Source: Callaeas wilsoni
Taxonomy: Eukaryota > Chordata > Aves > Passeriformes > Callaeidae
Direction of reading: 5' to 3'
DNA length: 64,000 bases
Assembly (NCBI GenBank): GCA_013398955.1
Contig: VWPU01013462.1
Location: 1-64,000, forward strand
How positions within the stretch are numbered: position 1 is the first letter of the stretch; every line of letters starts with the position of its first letter. This document shows, in pieces, positions 22,060-36,186 of the stretch. Below the pieces are notes generated by a model. That model searched no databases. It was not told where the DNA came from and worked only from the letters and a program-made list of their open reading frames with translations. The translations under genes were made by a program, and so were the position numbers.

Positions 22060-24451
22060 GTGCTACTCATTGAAAATATTATTTACCACCTCCTGTCCCC
22101 TCTCTGCGTGTGTCATCCCTCTCGGCCCCTTGTTTGTGCAGGGTTGCCCTGTTACACGAGTTTTTCTCCCAGCGCTGCTCAGTTGCTGTGGGGTGAGGAG
22201 CTGGGGAGGCTGCTGGGTTCTGCTCCCCCCAGCACCCCAAAAGCCTGGCTGGGACCGTGCCCCGTGGATGTGTGATGGAATGGATCTGGGTGTCTGGGCC
22301 AGCCTGGGGACATCAGCGGCAACCAGAGCCCCGGGGAGAGGGACAGCCCAGTCCCTGGGGAAGGCACAGCCAGATTCCCGATTCTCTCCCCCCATCCCGC
22401 CCTGGACATCCCAGAAATTACCCCTTCCCACCCGTCTTCATCCCTCCCGTGGCTGCAGGGCGGTGTTTGCCCCCAAGGCTTTCCTTCGAAGGGAGGAAAG
22501 GCTGAGGGCTGCAGGGAGAGCTACTGGGAAAACACTGGAATCTGCTTCAGCCCTTCCCATCGATAAACCGCTGAGTTAAAGCACAATTTTTAAGCACCAG
22601 AGCGTAGCAAAGTCTCTTTAAACCCCCAAACTATCCACGCTCAGCACAGGCTCTGCTGTGCTTTACAGTCAGCTAAAAATCCTCAGCCAGCAGGTGTGAA
22701 TTTGAGTCGATTATTTCAATATAGCAGCAATTTCCAGCTATTGAGCCGAGCGCAGATCCAATTAGGTGAATTAAACGCCTCGCTGCCTCCCCAGTTTTCC
22801 ATAGATCCTGCGTGAGAGGCTCCCACGTGTCGGAGCAGACAGACCCCAAAGGTGCCCACGCACAACCAGAACGGGCACAGCCCGTGCCGGCGCCTCCGGG
22901 CGTTATCTCAAATACTCCCGGATTTTCTTCTGGGAGGAGGGTAAGATTCCAAACAACCCCCCCCCCAGCAAACCCGGCGGCGTGAGCGCGCCTCGACTCT
23001 CCAGCCTAGGTTTCAAGCAGTTTTTCGATGTTACAAAAGGAGAAAAGGCTTTAAGGCATGACTGGGCTCTAAAGCAGTTGGGTTTTTGCTAATTCCCCCG
23101 GTTCTTAAGGCAGACTCATGCTTGTGGCTGCCTGACTCACCCCCAGGAATGTTTTTCTGCAAAACAATAAAACATCTGCACCAGGGCAGCTTAAAAAAAA
23201 CCACTTCACGCTTGATTGCCCCCCCCAGGACATCTCCTCCCCGGGCACCGACCCAAGACATCAGCTCTGTTTTTCTTCTGGAGGTGTTTTGGTCCCGCAG
23301 GCAGATAAAGAACCGGGAAGAAACCTGAAAGCACTTGGGATTGCACAAGAACCAGGAAATGAGATTGGCAGCGAGAGAAGCAAAACTTAATTAGCAATTT
23401 TGGTGACCGGGCGGTGACATCAGTGGCAGCGCGCTGCGGGCGGGCCAGACGTCACCCACCCCACAACTCGTGGGTGCTGCCCCGAGCAGAGCGCCTGGGA
23501 AGGAGGTTGGCACCCAGGGGTGTGCCCGAGGTCCCTGGAGCAGAGGCGGCAGAGCCACGCAGGTCTCCCCCGTGTCCTTGACGCTGCCCCGGTGACATTC
23601 GGGGTCTCGTGCAACTGAAGCTGGGGTGCAGCTCGAAAGCAGCCACCTCCCTCTCCGGGGTATTTTAGGGACACATCCACGAATGCGGCTGCAAAGCTCA
23701 GCATTTCCTCGTTCTTGTTTGGAAATCGTCCCAGGGCAGGAGGAAATGCACCCCTGGGTGTGCAGCCGTTTCCCGGAGGCCTTGCGACACTGAGCCGGCG
23801 CCGTGCCGGGGAGGCGTCAGCGGCTCCGCCGGATCCTTGGCTCCCTGCTCCCGTCTCCATCTCCATCCCACCCGGGGAGCTGGAGCCCGCGGGACCGGCC
23901 TCAGGGCTGGAGAAAGCAGGGGCCGATGCTGAGCAGGAAGCACAGAGATGGATCTGCATCCCTTGGGAAGCGTCGCAAACCCCACCCGAGGAAAGGGGAG
24001 CTGCCTCTCCAGAGCCTGAAGCGCTGCATCCTTCACAGACAGCAGGACCAGCCCCGGTGTGCTCATTGTGATGTGGGGGTTCAGCCAAGACCCTGCACCT
24101 TCCTGACTCAGCTGGGTATGGGACAGCCTCATTTTATTCCCAGTGAAAGCTCTGGTTCCCTCCAAGATGTGCCCACCTGTGCAGAAACACCCCTGAGCCT
24201 GAGTGGGCTCAAACCCAGGGAGAACCGAAACAAAATCCAGGCTGTGTTAAGGCAGTAACCTGGATTGGGAAGCAGAGCTCCTCTGGGAACAGCTGGAATT
24301 GCTGAGCACCAAAACACCCAAAAGGGGAAGGCAGAACAAACACCAATAATCCCTCACCTGGTCAGAGCCCACCTGCCCCAGGAGGGCAAACACGGTGGGT
24401 TTGTGGTGTTTGGGGACAGCAGGGACAACACAGCCTGCAGGTGCACGGGTG
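22060..24451. other. Glutamine synthetase upstream region, no gene recognised
   Basis: Moderately GC-rich unique sequence with C-runs at about 22960 and 23218. Upstream regulatory elements of the synthetase gene may lie here. Open frames at 23400-24250 on both strands reflect base composition. Confidence 0.4.
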
Positions 24452-24592
24452 TGGAATCACAGAATTCCTAAGGGTGGAAAAGATCATCGAGTCCAGCTGT
24501 TACCCCAGCACTGGCAATGCCACCACTACACCTGTCCCCACGTGCCATGGTCCCATCCCTGTCCAAACGCCACCCTCAAGGCAGCTCACCAA
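24452..24592 (-). repeat. CR1 LINE fragment
   Basis: 'aatcacagaattcctaaggg', 'tggaaaagatcatcgagtcc' and 'cagcactggcaatgccacc' match the reverse complement of the CR1 subfamily also seen at 12580 and 27355. Confidence 0.85.
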
Positions 24593-26589
24593 ATACACAA
24601 AATTATTTCATACCAAAAAGGATTTTAGTAAGCAGGAGAAAGTGTTTGTGCCATATAAGGTTGGGCACCTGCTTAGTCAGTTTTTCCTGGGATCAAGCCT
24701 TACCTCACCACAGCCTAATTCCAGCCATTTCTATAGCAACGACTCTGTTACACCAACAACAGCGAGCACAATTCACACCTGGATCCTCGAGGCTCTTGAA
24801 TAACATTTCACCCCAAACAAGCCCACGCTGTCTGCAATCAGCGGGCTCCTGCCTGCTCCCCTCCACACCAGGTACTGTAAAGATTAACCACCACAAGGCT
24901 CCCGACTCAGGGAATCAGTGACTGGCCCAAGGTCGGACGGGCGCCGGAGCCGAGGGCAGGAAAGGGAGCAGGGGTGTCCTTCGAGAAGTAAAAGGTCACA
25001 GATTAAATCTCCAGAGGACTTGGTGCAGTCCCGTTCAGAGCTGCAGCACAGAGGGGTTTCTCCACAGAGAGGACAGCGGGAAGAGAAGCTGATTCTGCTT
25101 TGCTGCTGCAGCCCAGACCAGCCATCACCTCTGGTGTCACCTGGGATGTCATCCCAGTGCCCACAGGGATGGAGGGTGCAGCAGGGCTGCTCCCCTTCCC
25201 CGTGTCTTTTTTCGGGGGCTGATGGATCAGTCTGCAGGCAGCAATGCCTGGAGAACCCTGGGGACACCTGGCCAAGCCCTAAATACTTCCAGTTTTTATC
25301 TCTCTGACTTTGAGGCTTTATCAGCCCGAGCACTTTCCAGCTTTGCCAAAATACACCAAAGATATTTTTTGCTTTGATAGGAGTAATAAATCCTTGGGAA
25401 ATTCTTCGGATTGAAAATCTTCACTAACACAACATGTTTTACCACAAAGCAGTTAAACACAGACTTATTTACATCTTGGGGTGCCTTTTTGCACCTTCCC
25501 CTGGTGCTGCAGCAGGGCAGGGGGCCGGGCCTTGGCTGTCAGATCCCTCCTCACACTTGCCCAAGAAGCATCATCCCTGGGCACAAAGCAGGGATACTGG
25601 GATGAAGAGCTTGGGTTTTACTCTAAATCATCCTCCAGGCTTCAGGATGCTGCTCAGAACTGAGGGAGTTTCTCTCTGGTTGCTAAACCCCCCAAAAGCA
25701 TCTCCCAGAGCCCCGGACCACGGAGCCCCATGGGAGAGCATTCCCTCTCCCCGGGTTCAGTGTGAACAACCCGGGCTGGTTTTTGTCCTGCCAAACAGTT
25801 TGAGGGGGAGATTAGAGGGAAGGCAAAGAGCAGGATCGGCAGGAGGAGCCCGGCACAAACACCATAAAGGGATTAGAGGGGCTGGGGGCAGAGCAGGTGG
25901 GAATTTTCCTGCGTGCACTGCGCTGGAAGAGACGGCTCTTTCAGCTGAGGAAACCAGGGGGATGCTGTGGGGGAAGGTGGGTGGCCCAGCAGGGCTGCAG
26001 GAACGGGTTGGGAATGTGCAGGGTGCTGGGATGTGGCAGGAGGTGCCCAAGGTGGGTCAGATCCACACTGAGGGGTCCAGCAGAGACCATGCCAGTGCCC
26101 AGGGGGGCTGTGCTGGCATTCCCCTGGTCCCAGTACTCACCCACTTTTACACTTTTCCTGCAAAACCGATGAACTGACAGTTTTCCTTTACAGTTAAAAC
26201 ACATTTAGGCAACAGCAAACCTCCTTAGATTTTCACCCAAACCACTTTGCCTTCATTCAAGTAGTGCTGCCACACCTTTTTCGTGCACACACATATAAAT
26301 ACCTATATATATGCACAAACACACCATCCTTTATGTCATACTTGAATACGCCTGGGGAACCCCCAGTTCCAACCCCAACAGCACTTCAGCAGCCACCAAA
26401 GCACCCAGCACCAACCTTGTAAAGCTGAGATCCTTCCACCCAGCCAGGATCCCCCGCAGGGATTAGGAACCCTAATCCCCTGCAGGGATTCCCCTGCAGC
26501 CTCACAGGTCTGCTCCAGTGCAAGCCAGGCTCCCTCGCAGCACAGAGCTGCACTGGGGGCCCTTTGCAGAAAGCTCTTAGAAACTATCC
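24593..26589. other. No gene recognised
   Basis: Unique sequence with a small AT/CA microsatellite at about 26284-26326. No exon-like segments were supported. Confidence 0.45.
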
Positions 26590-26665
26590 TCACAGAATGG
26601 CAGAATCAGTGAGGCTGGAAAAGACCCTGAGCCTCCTTTTCTCCAGGCTGAACAACATTTTGGAG
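26590..26665 (-). repeat. Short CR1 LINE fragment
   Basis: 'cacagaatggcagaatcagt' and 'aggctggaaaagacc' are a CR1 3' end complement, followed by 'ctccaggctgaacaa' from farther inside the element: an internally deleted copy. Confidence 0.7.
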
Positions 26666-27354
26666 GCTATTTTCAGCTTCAGGGTGGTGTGTACATCTGT
26701 AAGGGTAAGGCTGCTCCCCACAGGCAGCAGAAGGGGCTCGGAGCGGGGGCACAGGGCATGGGCTGCCCTGAGCATCCCCACTGCTCCAGCCCACAGGCAG
26801 AATAAACCCCAGCTGTAAACCCCAAACAGCTTCCTCTGGCAGGCTTTCATCTGAATTTACCTTTTAATCCTATGACAGTCACTTCAGGCTGTAGGAAAAT
26901 AAACTGGGGGAAAAGGAGGGGGCCCAGCCTCAGGAAATCAAAGTGAGAGGGGACAGTCTCCAGCCAGCAGCTGATTGCCAGGGCAGGAAAAGCAGCACAG
27001 GCAGGAGTAGGAACACAAAACCCGTGGGATAGGTGAACAACTGGGCTGAATTTCACCCAAATCTTCCCTGGGATCAGGAAGGAAAAGCTGCCTGTGGGAC
27101 ACAAACCAGGCCTGCCCCAGCTCATGGGGGAGCAGGCGGTGGGGCCAGGGCACCCCAGGGCTTCTTGGGCGACAAAAGGGACCAACTTCCCTGTGCTCTC
27201 CGCAGAGAAGGACCCAGCAGGCTCTGACTCACGGGGGGAACTTCTTTCTCATCTCCTCAGAGAGAGAAACCATGAGCTGGAGCTCCCCACACTGGAACCA
27301 GGAGCCCTGTCCCACGGGCTCTCACCCAGCTCTTGGCTTCAGGGAGAGGCCAAG
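26666..27354. other. No gene recognised
   Basis: Unique sequence between two CR1 fragments; nothing coding is supported. Confidence 0.45.
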
Positions 27355-27612
27355 TGACAGAATGAGAGGAAAGTTGCACCAGGGGAGATTGAGGCTGGAT
27401 ATTAAGAAAAAAATTGTCATTGAAAAGGCTTTAAAGCGCTGGCACGGGCTGCCCAAGGAACTGATGGAGTCACTCATCCCTGGAAATGTTCAAAGAAATG
27501 TGTGAATGTGGCACTTGAGGACGTGGTTTAGTGGTGAACTGGGCTGACAGTTGGGCTTGATGATATTAAAGGTCTTTTCCAGCCTTAATGATTCTATAAT
27601 TCTATGATTGCT
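27355..27612 (+). repeat. CR1 LINE, 3' end
   Basis: 'gttgcaccaggggagattga', 'gctggatattaagaaaaaaa', 'gacgtggtttagtggtgaac' and 'aaaggtcttttccagcc' end in 'gattctataattctatgatt', the full 3' end with its octamer-type tail. Confidence 0.93.
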
Positions 27613-28024
27613 GCCCTGTGACATCCCTCCCCAAACTCCAGCCAGAATCCCAGGATGCAAACCCAGGGAATTTTAACCGGCAGCATTTATTTCGGCAAAA
27701 CTAAATATCAGAAATCTCAAAGTGCATCAAAGCTCCCACAGCAGCAGAGTGCTCAGAGCAGAGTCTGCACAAGCAGTGAACCACCAAAAAGATTAACTCC
27801 CTTTAAAAGTAAATAGAATTATCAGCACCAGCAATTGATGCATCCGGGCAGGCCACAGCCTCCTCGCCCAGCTGGTTTCCCAGCCTGTATCCTGTTTGGC
27901 AACCCCATTTTGCAGCCTTACACAAATGCAAAGCTTTTTCACTTCCCTCCCTGCCCACACCGAGCCGTGGCTGCTGCCAGCAGGGCCTCCAAACCAGCAT
28001 CACTTTGTTTGTCCAAGTCATGAG

Positions 28025-28732
28025 GGGATTTTTCCCCAAGAAAATAGGAGGCGGCTCCTCGCTGGTGGTTTTTGTTTTCTCAGTGCTTTCTTCAGCAATG
28101 TCATGTCTTTGCAATCACATGATTTCAGGAGCTGGGACTTCTAAAGGGTAAAAAAATGAATTAAGCACTTTTAAGGCAACTTTAGAGCTTGCAGGGTTTG
28201 GCCTTTGATACACAGAACAAGGCTGCCTTGAAGAGGTGCCATGTCTGAGGCCTCCAGTGCAGCTGGGTAGGTATTCCAGGGGCAAAAGGTTTGTGTTCTA
28301 GGGAAAACCACCTTATTGCAGGCCTGCTCACAAAGAAAAGGTAGATTCTAGCAGGCTCCTGCAGAGCAAAGCAGCCGGCAGGGATTTTTCCCAAGAAAAT
28401 AGGAGGAGGCTCCTCGCTGGTGGTTTTTGTTTTCTCAGTGCTTTCTTCAGCAATGTCATGTCTTTGCAATCACATGATTTCAGGAGCTGGGACTTCTAAA
28501 GGGTAAAAAAATGAATTAAGCACTTTTAAGGCAACTTTAGAGCTTGCAGGGTTTGGCCTTTGATACACAGAACAAGGCTGCCTTGAAGAGGTGCCATGTC
28601 TGAGGCCTCCAGTGCAGCAGGGTAGGTATTCTGGGGGCAAAAGGTTTGTATTCTAGGGAAAACCACCTTATTGCAGGCCTGCTCACAAAGAAAAGGTAGA
28701 TTCTGGCAGGCTCCTGCAGAGCAAAGCAGCCA
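28025..28732. repeat. 356-bp sequence in two nearly identical tandem copies
   Basis: Copy 1 (28025-28380) and copy 2 (28381-28732) both run from 'gggatttttcc' to 'gagcaaagcagcc'. They differ at only a handful of positions (for example tccaggggca against tctgggggca), so the duplication is recent or has been homogenised. No transposon ends are visible and neither copy codes for a recognisable product. Confidence 0.93.
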
Positions 28733-31700
28733 GATGTGCTTCAGCACTTTGGGCACTGGGTTTGAACCTCAGGGTCTGCAACGCAATCCAGATCCTACAA
28801 AGGTAGAACCAGAGGCTCCCCTGGGTGGGGCTTTAGTGGGAATTTCAACCAAACCCAGAGCCCTAGAAAATCCCTTGTTCTGGGTGAAAACACTCTCTAA
28901 GCACTTCATTTGGGCCTTGTTTAACCCTTTCTGTGAGTACATTGGTCCAAAAGGAATTCCTTTTGCTTCCCAGCAGGGCATCCCCATCCATGCTGGCTCT
29001 CATCCCCTTCTCAGCTGAGATTAGGCCGATGCAGGTTTGTTTTCTGGCCACAGCAGCAGCCACTCCAGAGTTATCATCCCACCTGGACGCCCATCCTGAG
29101 CTCCCAACTCCATCCCCTCCGCACGACACCGAGCCCCAAACGCAGCCTCTGGCACTGCCCAGATCCTGGGGACCTCTCCCGGCACTGACTGGGGTGAGCT
29201 GCTGCTCCAGCCCCACAGCCTCGCCTGCCCCTCATTTGCTGCCCAGCAAGACCAGGGACATTATTGACCCTGTGGATTTACCCCTCCTCAGCAGCCAAAC
29301 CCAAAACACCAAACAGGTGACAAGGGGCTGATGAGCCCCGAGGGGCACAGCCATGCACAGCAGCCCCCTCTGCCCCCCAAATCTCAGCCTCCAGCCCAAA
29401 CAGTGGGGCTCCAACACCCCAGCATGGCTGGAGACACCCCAACACATCCCGAGCCACTCCCTGGGAACCTCTGTGAGCAGCTGGAGCAGTGGCACAGTCA
29501 GCCCCAGCCCCCCCAAGCTCCTGCCCCTCTCTGCAGCCCCACCCCCTTGCCCTGTTTTACTCCTTAGGATGAAGCAAAGCATCCCTCCAGCACCTCTCTC
29601 TTCAGCTGCCCAAAATTTGGCAGCGAAACCCCCTTGCAAGGAGCAGCTTTGTCTCTGCTCCCCCTCTCACCTGCATCTCCACGGCTGGCGGCTCCTGCGC
29701 TGCTTCCCACACAGCCGGGGCACGGCTCTCACCCCTCATCATCTCACCCCTCCTCCAGCCTCCGGCCTCTCCACGCTGCAAAGTCACTAATTACGCCTTG
29801 GCAATGAACACAAAAAGGTCTGGGATGTCCCCGATGGGCTCAGTCTCACTACAGGTGTCATTTCACCCATACCCAGGATGCTGCTGAGGGCAGGGGCTCT
29901 GCTGCCCTCTTGGCTCAGGGCTCAGGTGGCCACAGAACAAGGCAGGAAAAGTCACAAAGGACAGTCAGATTTCCTGTTCTGTAGGACTAGAGCCTGCTCC
30001 AGCTCTGGGCAAACCCTGGGGGTGCTTCTGTGCCCCTTTTAGCCAGACCCAACCCCTGTTCCTGCACACACAGTCCCTCCACTGAGCCCTCTCCAGCTGC
30101 TGCACCCCCTGCTCTGGCTGATGGCACATGGGGACGTTGGGGGACGGCACCCCCGGGCTCTGGGTGACCATGGAAGGGCCACATCTCCTCCCCACAGCAC
30201 CCAGCCCGGGGCAGCCCCCTCCTCCAGACCCGGGGACACCCTGACTCCCCCTCAAGGACTTGAGATGTTCTCAGGCTGGCAGCTCTGGCTGCCTGGAGAG
30301 CAGCAGCACCCGGGAAGCAGGATGCTCCAGCCCGTGGACGCAGATGTCACCATCACCTCGGGGCACACGGGATCTCCCAGCTGGGGCCCAGCCAGTGGCA
30401 CTGCGGGGACAGCCCTGCCCTGACACAGCCTCAGCTGGCAGAGCCCTGTCCCTCTTGGCTCAGGGACAGGGACACTTCCACAGCTGCGGCGTCTCCAGCA
30501 TCCCTGACCGTGGCTGGGTGGGAAGGACGAAGGGCACAGCACCTGGTTTAGCCAGGTCAGAGTGAATACGTGCCCAGGCTGTCCTGGCTGCAGTGACCGG
30601 GGGGGTGGTGGGTGGCAGTGAGAGGTGCAGAGGGTCCCTTTATAAAGAACAGCCCCATGTGCAGACCCAGGCGCTCTTCAGCCTCCCAGGGCCAGGCAGG
30701 AGGAAGAGGAGGGTGGCCCAGAAGGGAGGATGCAGGAGCCAGGGCAGCTGGAGGAAGGCCAGCATCCCCTATCCCACAGTGGAGCTGTCACTGTACTCTT
30801 GGGGCTCACTCAACCCCCAGACACCAAAACACAACAAAGCCCAGCCTGGAGGGAGGCTCACAGCACTGGGGACCCCAAGGTGCCCACCCAGAGCCAGGGC
30901 AGGCTCTCGTGGCCCCCCCCACCCACTCTGGGGTTTGTCTCACCCATCCCAGCCGGGCAGGGGGGACCCTGTTCTGGGCAGTGCCCCGGGCAGAGGCGTG
31001 CGGCCGCCTGTCCCTCACACCTGGCTGGACGTGGTTGCTCACACCTGACCCAGCTTTGGGCAGGAGGGAGCAGGGATGGGAGGAAGGTGGGAAGGAAGCA
31101 GCCCCTGCGCCAGCAGAGCCAGAGCAGCCCACTGGGAGAGCCCAGGAAAAGGGGCCATAAGCCAGGGAATTGTGTTATGCCACCCGTGGGATCTGCAGCC
31201 AGGAATGGCATCTCTGCATCAGCCGCCGTGACACCGCCCATGGCATCCTGCTGAGGAAGGGACGCCCTGCGGCCACCCACAGGTGCCACCAAGCCTGGGC
31301 ACAGCAGGTTCCGAGGGGGCCGATCCCAGGATGCTCCCAGCCCTGTGAGGCCAGTGGGGAAGGGGAGCCCTGGACCAGAACCTGGTCCCTCAGCAGGTGC
31401 CACCCACTTCCCATCCCTGCTGGCATCACCTGCCCACATCTGGGCGTGGACCTGGAGAAATAATGGAGGCTGGAGCCAGGGACCAGTGTCTGGCTCCAGG
31501 CTGTGCTGGGTGGCCCTGGGGAGCTCAGCGACCACCTGGAGCTGCTGCTGGGACAGTGCCAGCGCCCCGGGGCCCTGCTGGCTGAGCGCCCACCGCCCCA
31601 TGGGCACACTGTGACCCTCTCCCCATCACCCACCTCTGCAGAAAGCCAAAACAACGCCACGTTTGGCCTTTACCAGGCAGGTCCCAGTGCTCCCAGCAAG

Positions 31701-32914
31701 GCTCCCGCTACCCAGCTCCAGCAGCATCCCGGGGCTGGCCAGGGCTGCTCCCTCCCCACGGCACCTCCCAGCTCCAGCTGCGGGCGTGATCACCCTCCAT
31801 GCCACACCCACACGGCCCCAGCAGCGGATGGCATCAGCACTCCCAACCCCTACAGCTTCCCTGAGCGGAGGGAGAAACCCCTGACGCAGCTCCCCCTCCT
31901 CAGGATGGGTGATGGTCTTCAGCAGAGGGCGGCGAGGGAAACTGAGGCACAAGGAGGAGCCCTCGCCAGCCGGCTGGAGAAGGTGCAGGGGGAGAAACCT
32001 GGAGTTTCTCTGGACACCCCCCAGGGACCTGTGTGACAATCTCATGCTGCTGGCTGGCACAGCATGCTGTGCCACTCATGCTGGTTTCCTTGGCTCATCG
32101 TTCTTTGGCTGGGCTGGGCTTGGAAAGGCTGGTACCTCCTTGGGGCAGAGAGCTGCTGGGGCCAATTGAACGTTGTGATCTTCTAGGGATAACTGAGGTG
32201 CAAAGCAGCCACTGATTGCTCCATTCCCAGCAGGAGCAGATTTGGGATGTTTTTTGCTGGTTTGGGGGGGACTGACCCCGGTGGGGGCCATGAGCCAGCT
32301 CAGCATGGGGCTGAACACAGGCCAGTGGGGCAGATTTCAATGAATATGGGGTTTTTTAACCAAAACGTGTGCCTGGGGCACCCAAAGGCACCTTTTCCCA
32401 CAAATCCCTCCTGTAAATATTTATCCTGCTCCAGCCTCCATCAGTGAGCAGCCCTGGAGGTGCTGGCAGGCTCGAGCGGCCTCTTGCCAGGACAGGAGCT
32501 TTAAAAACTGCTTTTGTTTGTGCTCAGAGCAGGAAAAGTCACCGAGGTCCTGGCTGGCAGGTCTCAGGGGACGTAGCCTCTCAGTTTCCAGCCTCTGCTC
32601 CCTGTAAGTCACCCTCGATGACTGACTGACCTGCAGATTGTCCCATATCAATTTTCCAGCTGTTTTGGGTGCAAAAACAAACTTGAAAATTCAGCCCATC
32701 CCCTCCAGCACTGCAAAGCTGCTTTGGTGATTTGGAGCCCTCACTCTTGGGGTCTGAGCTGTTGGGGTTGGAGGAGCAGAGAGTGAGTGGATTGAAAACT
32801 GGGGGAGTGGTTGGGTGGTGATGGACGGCACGAAGTTTAGTTGGCAGCCAGTGACTGATTCTGTATCCCAGGAATACTAGTATCTAGGAATTCTGTATCC
32901 CATCATCCTAGGAA
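28733..32914. other. Long GC-rich gene-poor stretch
   Basis: From 29000 to 32000 overlapping open frames occur on both strands because of high GC and few stop codons. I found no domain, no consistent splice pairs and no family resemblance. A near-tandem 'ctgtatccca...aggaat' pair lies at 32859-32912. Confidence 0.45.
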
Positions 32915-33415
32915 TCCTGGCTCCAGTCCTGATTAACATCTTCCTTAGTGATCTGGATGATGGGGCAGAATGTCCTCTTGACAATTTTTGCAGTTGCCAC
33001 CAAACCGGGAGAGATAGGCAATATGGCAGAGGGTCATGGTGGCACCCAGAGGGACCTGGACAGGCTGAGAATGGGGAGGCAGGAATCTTATAAAGTTCCA
33101 CAAGGAGAAGTCCAAAGTTCTGCTTCAGAGAGGGACAAGCACCAGCACATGCTGGGGGGTCACCAGCTGGAAAGGCAGGAAAGGACCTGGGGGTCCTGGT
33201 GGGCACTGACCTGAACACGAGCCTACAAGGGCGATGGCACCCTGGGCTGCCAGGGGTTGCCTGAGGGCTGAGGGAGGTGATGGTCCATCCCTGGAGATGC
33301 TCCAAAGCCGCCTGCACCACCCTCTCTGGGTGCTTGAGCAGGAGTTTGGCCTGGGTGGCCTCACGGGGTCCCTTCCACCTCCACGGCTCCGTGGAGGAGG
33401 AGCAAAGCTTTCCCC
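32915..33415 (+). repeat. CR1 LINE, end of ORF2 region plus 3' tail
   Basis: 'aacatcttccttagtgatct', 'cagagggacctggacaggct', 'aggaaaggacctgggggtcc' are from the end of the CR1 reverse-transcriptase ORF, here full of stops. The segment after 33230 (atccctggagatgctccaaa...gtggcctcacggggtccctt) is the 3' part. It is the longest plus-strand CR1 here. Confidence 0.85.
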
Positions 33416-36186
33416 AGAGCCCCGAGCCAGGGCAGCACCCAGCGAGGGCAGAGTGGGGTGAGTTTCGGGAGTTCATCCCCGCTGCGGTGAGCCTTTGCCA
33501 GCTCAGCAACAGGAAGCACCTTTGCAAGTCACCGCCTAAAAATGTGGGTAAATGGCCCCCGTTCCTGCTGGGCAGGAGGCTCTGGCAGCCCGGGCTGCCC
33601 ACACACCAGACTGGCACCGCTGGGGTGCCACAGCCACGCTGGGACACGTCCTCAGCCCTGCGTCAGCAGCCCCCAGTCCTGCCTCCCACGGGTGACCACT
33701 GGGCTCTGGCATCACGAGAAACCTCCCAGTCGCTCATTATCAGTGTTAATATGCAAATTGGCTGATGTTTCCCGGGCCAGGAAGGGTTGTGGGGAAGCAG
33801 GGAATGTGCAGAATGAAGCTTTTGCACCCGTAACTTTCTGCTGAAACACTGAGCTCTGGCTGTAGGATCTGTTCCCAGTTCCCTGCCCGCAGTGATAACC
33901 TGGATTAACCAAGGGATGGTGTGGCCATGCTCCTCACAAGCACACAAATTCACCTCGGAAAGGCATAAGGAAATCACCCTAAAATACTACAAGCTTAAAA
34001 CCATTTTCCTCAAAGGGAATAGGGAACATATTCCCAAAAGTTTCTTTGAATCAAACACGTCTGGAATGAAAGGATTTTATTGGAATTACTAAATGCTGAG
34101 TAACTGCTCAAACTGAGGAGAGACAATAGGGTTTGAGGGGGTGCTTAGGGTAGGTTTTGGGGTTTAAATGTAGCCTGAGAAACCACTGCTTGCAGGACTG
34201 TAGATATATTTTAATTCCTAGTTCTATGCCGTGCCTGGGAACAATTCTGGCTTTCACAGCTGCCAGTCCCGGGGGAATCACTAATGAACAGTTGGTTAAG
34301 AATAAAAAGGTGAATGTTGACCTGCAGAAGTGTTTAGTACCAGAATCATTAGAGTTATGCTCCCTGGTGGAATAAAAAGGGATTATCCCGATTCAATTCC
34401 TCCCCATCTCTTGCTCAGCTGAATGTTGAAGCATGAGGCTTCGTGTGTTTGCTGGCACTTTGGCAAATGTGGGGACAGGGACAGCCAATTTTTCCACAGA
34501 TATACACAAATTTCCTCTTATTTATTCATCAAATCGCTAACCCAAAAGTATTTCCTCCTCTAAGTAAGAGCCCAAAGCCAAGGTGCAGTTTGCTGCTCTG
34601 GGCCCTGGCAGCAGGATTTATCCAACAAGAGTGTTCTGACAGCAGGGAACAACACCTTTCCTCTGAGCTTGCCGGGTGCATGAGAGACACAAATTCAATT
34701 AAGCTTCACAGCAACCCCGGCGAGGCAGGCAGGTGGGGATTAATCAAGGAATTAATTAGTAAAGAGAAGCCAAGTTAGAAAACAAGTCTGTCAGTCACTT
34801 CTGCCCTGCCCTTGACACCGGGCTGTAGGATAAACAGGTTATTTGTAGGGGTACATTAGAGCAGACCCCAAACCCAAAGCGGAGTACTGGGAACAAAAAC
34901 CTTGATGCAAATCCCAACTACTGCCCAGCTCTTCTTGGGAGATGAGGAATTGCTTCCTCCCATCCTCTCATGGCAGAATTCACTGCAGCATTTTCCAGAA
35001 CCCCAGAGAAAATCCAGGTTTCTGTGCCCGGCTTTGCTGAGGCAAAAGTCAAATCCCAGTTACTCTGTTAAGTGCAGGTTTTCCACTGAAAGAGGCAAGA
35101 TGAAAAGGGGAAGGACAATTCAGACCGATTTGAGGGATGGAGAAGTGAAACGTGGATCCTGTGTCATGCTCACGTGTTGAGTTTACAGCAAATCCTAAAA
35201 ATAAACCCTGACTTCCAAGCTGTTGCCTTACCTAGGGAGCATTTCCTCACTCTGTCTCCTGGCTCTAGTCCTTATTTCATTCCCCCTTTCCCACAGTTTG
35301 GATCACTACAACTGAGCTGGTCTGGGCGGCCAAGGGACAACCAGGGGCCTGGACATGGGTTATTTTCCCCTGTGCTGGGATCAGACCTGCACACACCATG
35401 CTCCTGATGGAAGAGAAAAACTATAAAATACGAGCAGGAAACCCACAATTTTCACTGGACTTTCTCAGGATTTATGACTTTAGTTGTAAATTCTTCCCCT
35501 GCCTGTCCCTTGCATCCAGCGTGGTCTGGGTCTTCAGCAGTGTAAAAAATCCCATATTTGGGAGATCCAGCCACCAGTACAGGCAGGAGAAGTGACTGGT
35601 CAGAGCTTCCTTACAGCCCAGGGAGTCCCTGCCCACAGGAACAGCCCCTCAGCAGCACTGGAGGAACACAGAGAAAGCCCAAAGTCCTGCAGTGCTGCTC
35701 CCAGGAGCTCTGGGACAGAGCAGGAGGAGGGAGCTCCAGCAGCTGCCCCATGAGATCTCCCAGGAATGTCTGTGTTGGCTCCTGGGCTTTTCACACTCAG
35801 CGCCCAGGATGTGTGAAAGGGGTCAGCAAAGCTCCTGGGGAGCTGTCCCTAGCAAACACATAAATCAGGGGACCCAGGAGGGCAATGCCAGGGCGAGCAC
35901 CCGGCTCATGAAGGCAATGTCTCAGTGCCCAGGACCTCACCAGGACTGCACTGGGGCTGCAGGGCTGCAGGGCTCACAGCACCAGGAGCACCGTCATCGT
36001 CTGCAGCGGGGGCAGGTTTTCCAAAGATCCCTGGTCCCGAGGATCCGTGGCCAAAAGCTGATCACTCTGTACTCTGGCCTCCACAGGACACCTGGCAGGT
36101 GCAAGGGGCCAAATCTTGATTTTCACGTGCAAATATACAACCTTATGGGAGTCCGTGTCAACACTGCTGTGCTCAGCTTGGCATTG
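33416..36186. other. No gene recognised
   Basis: Unique sequence with AT-richer parts at 33900-34800. No exon-like structure is supported. Confidence 0.45.
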
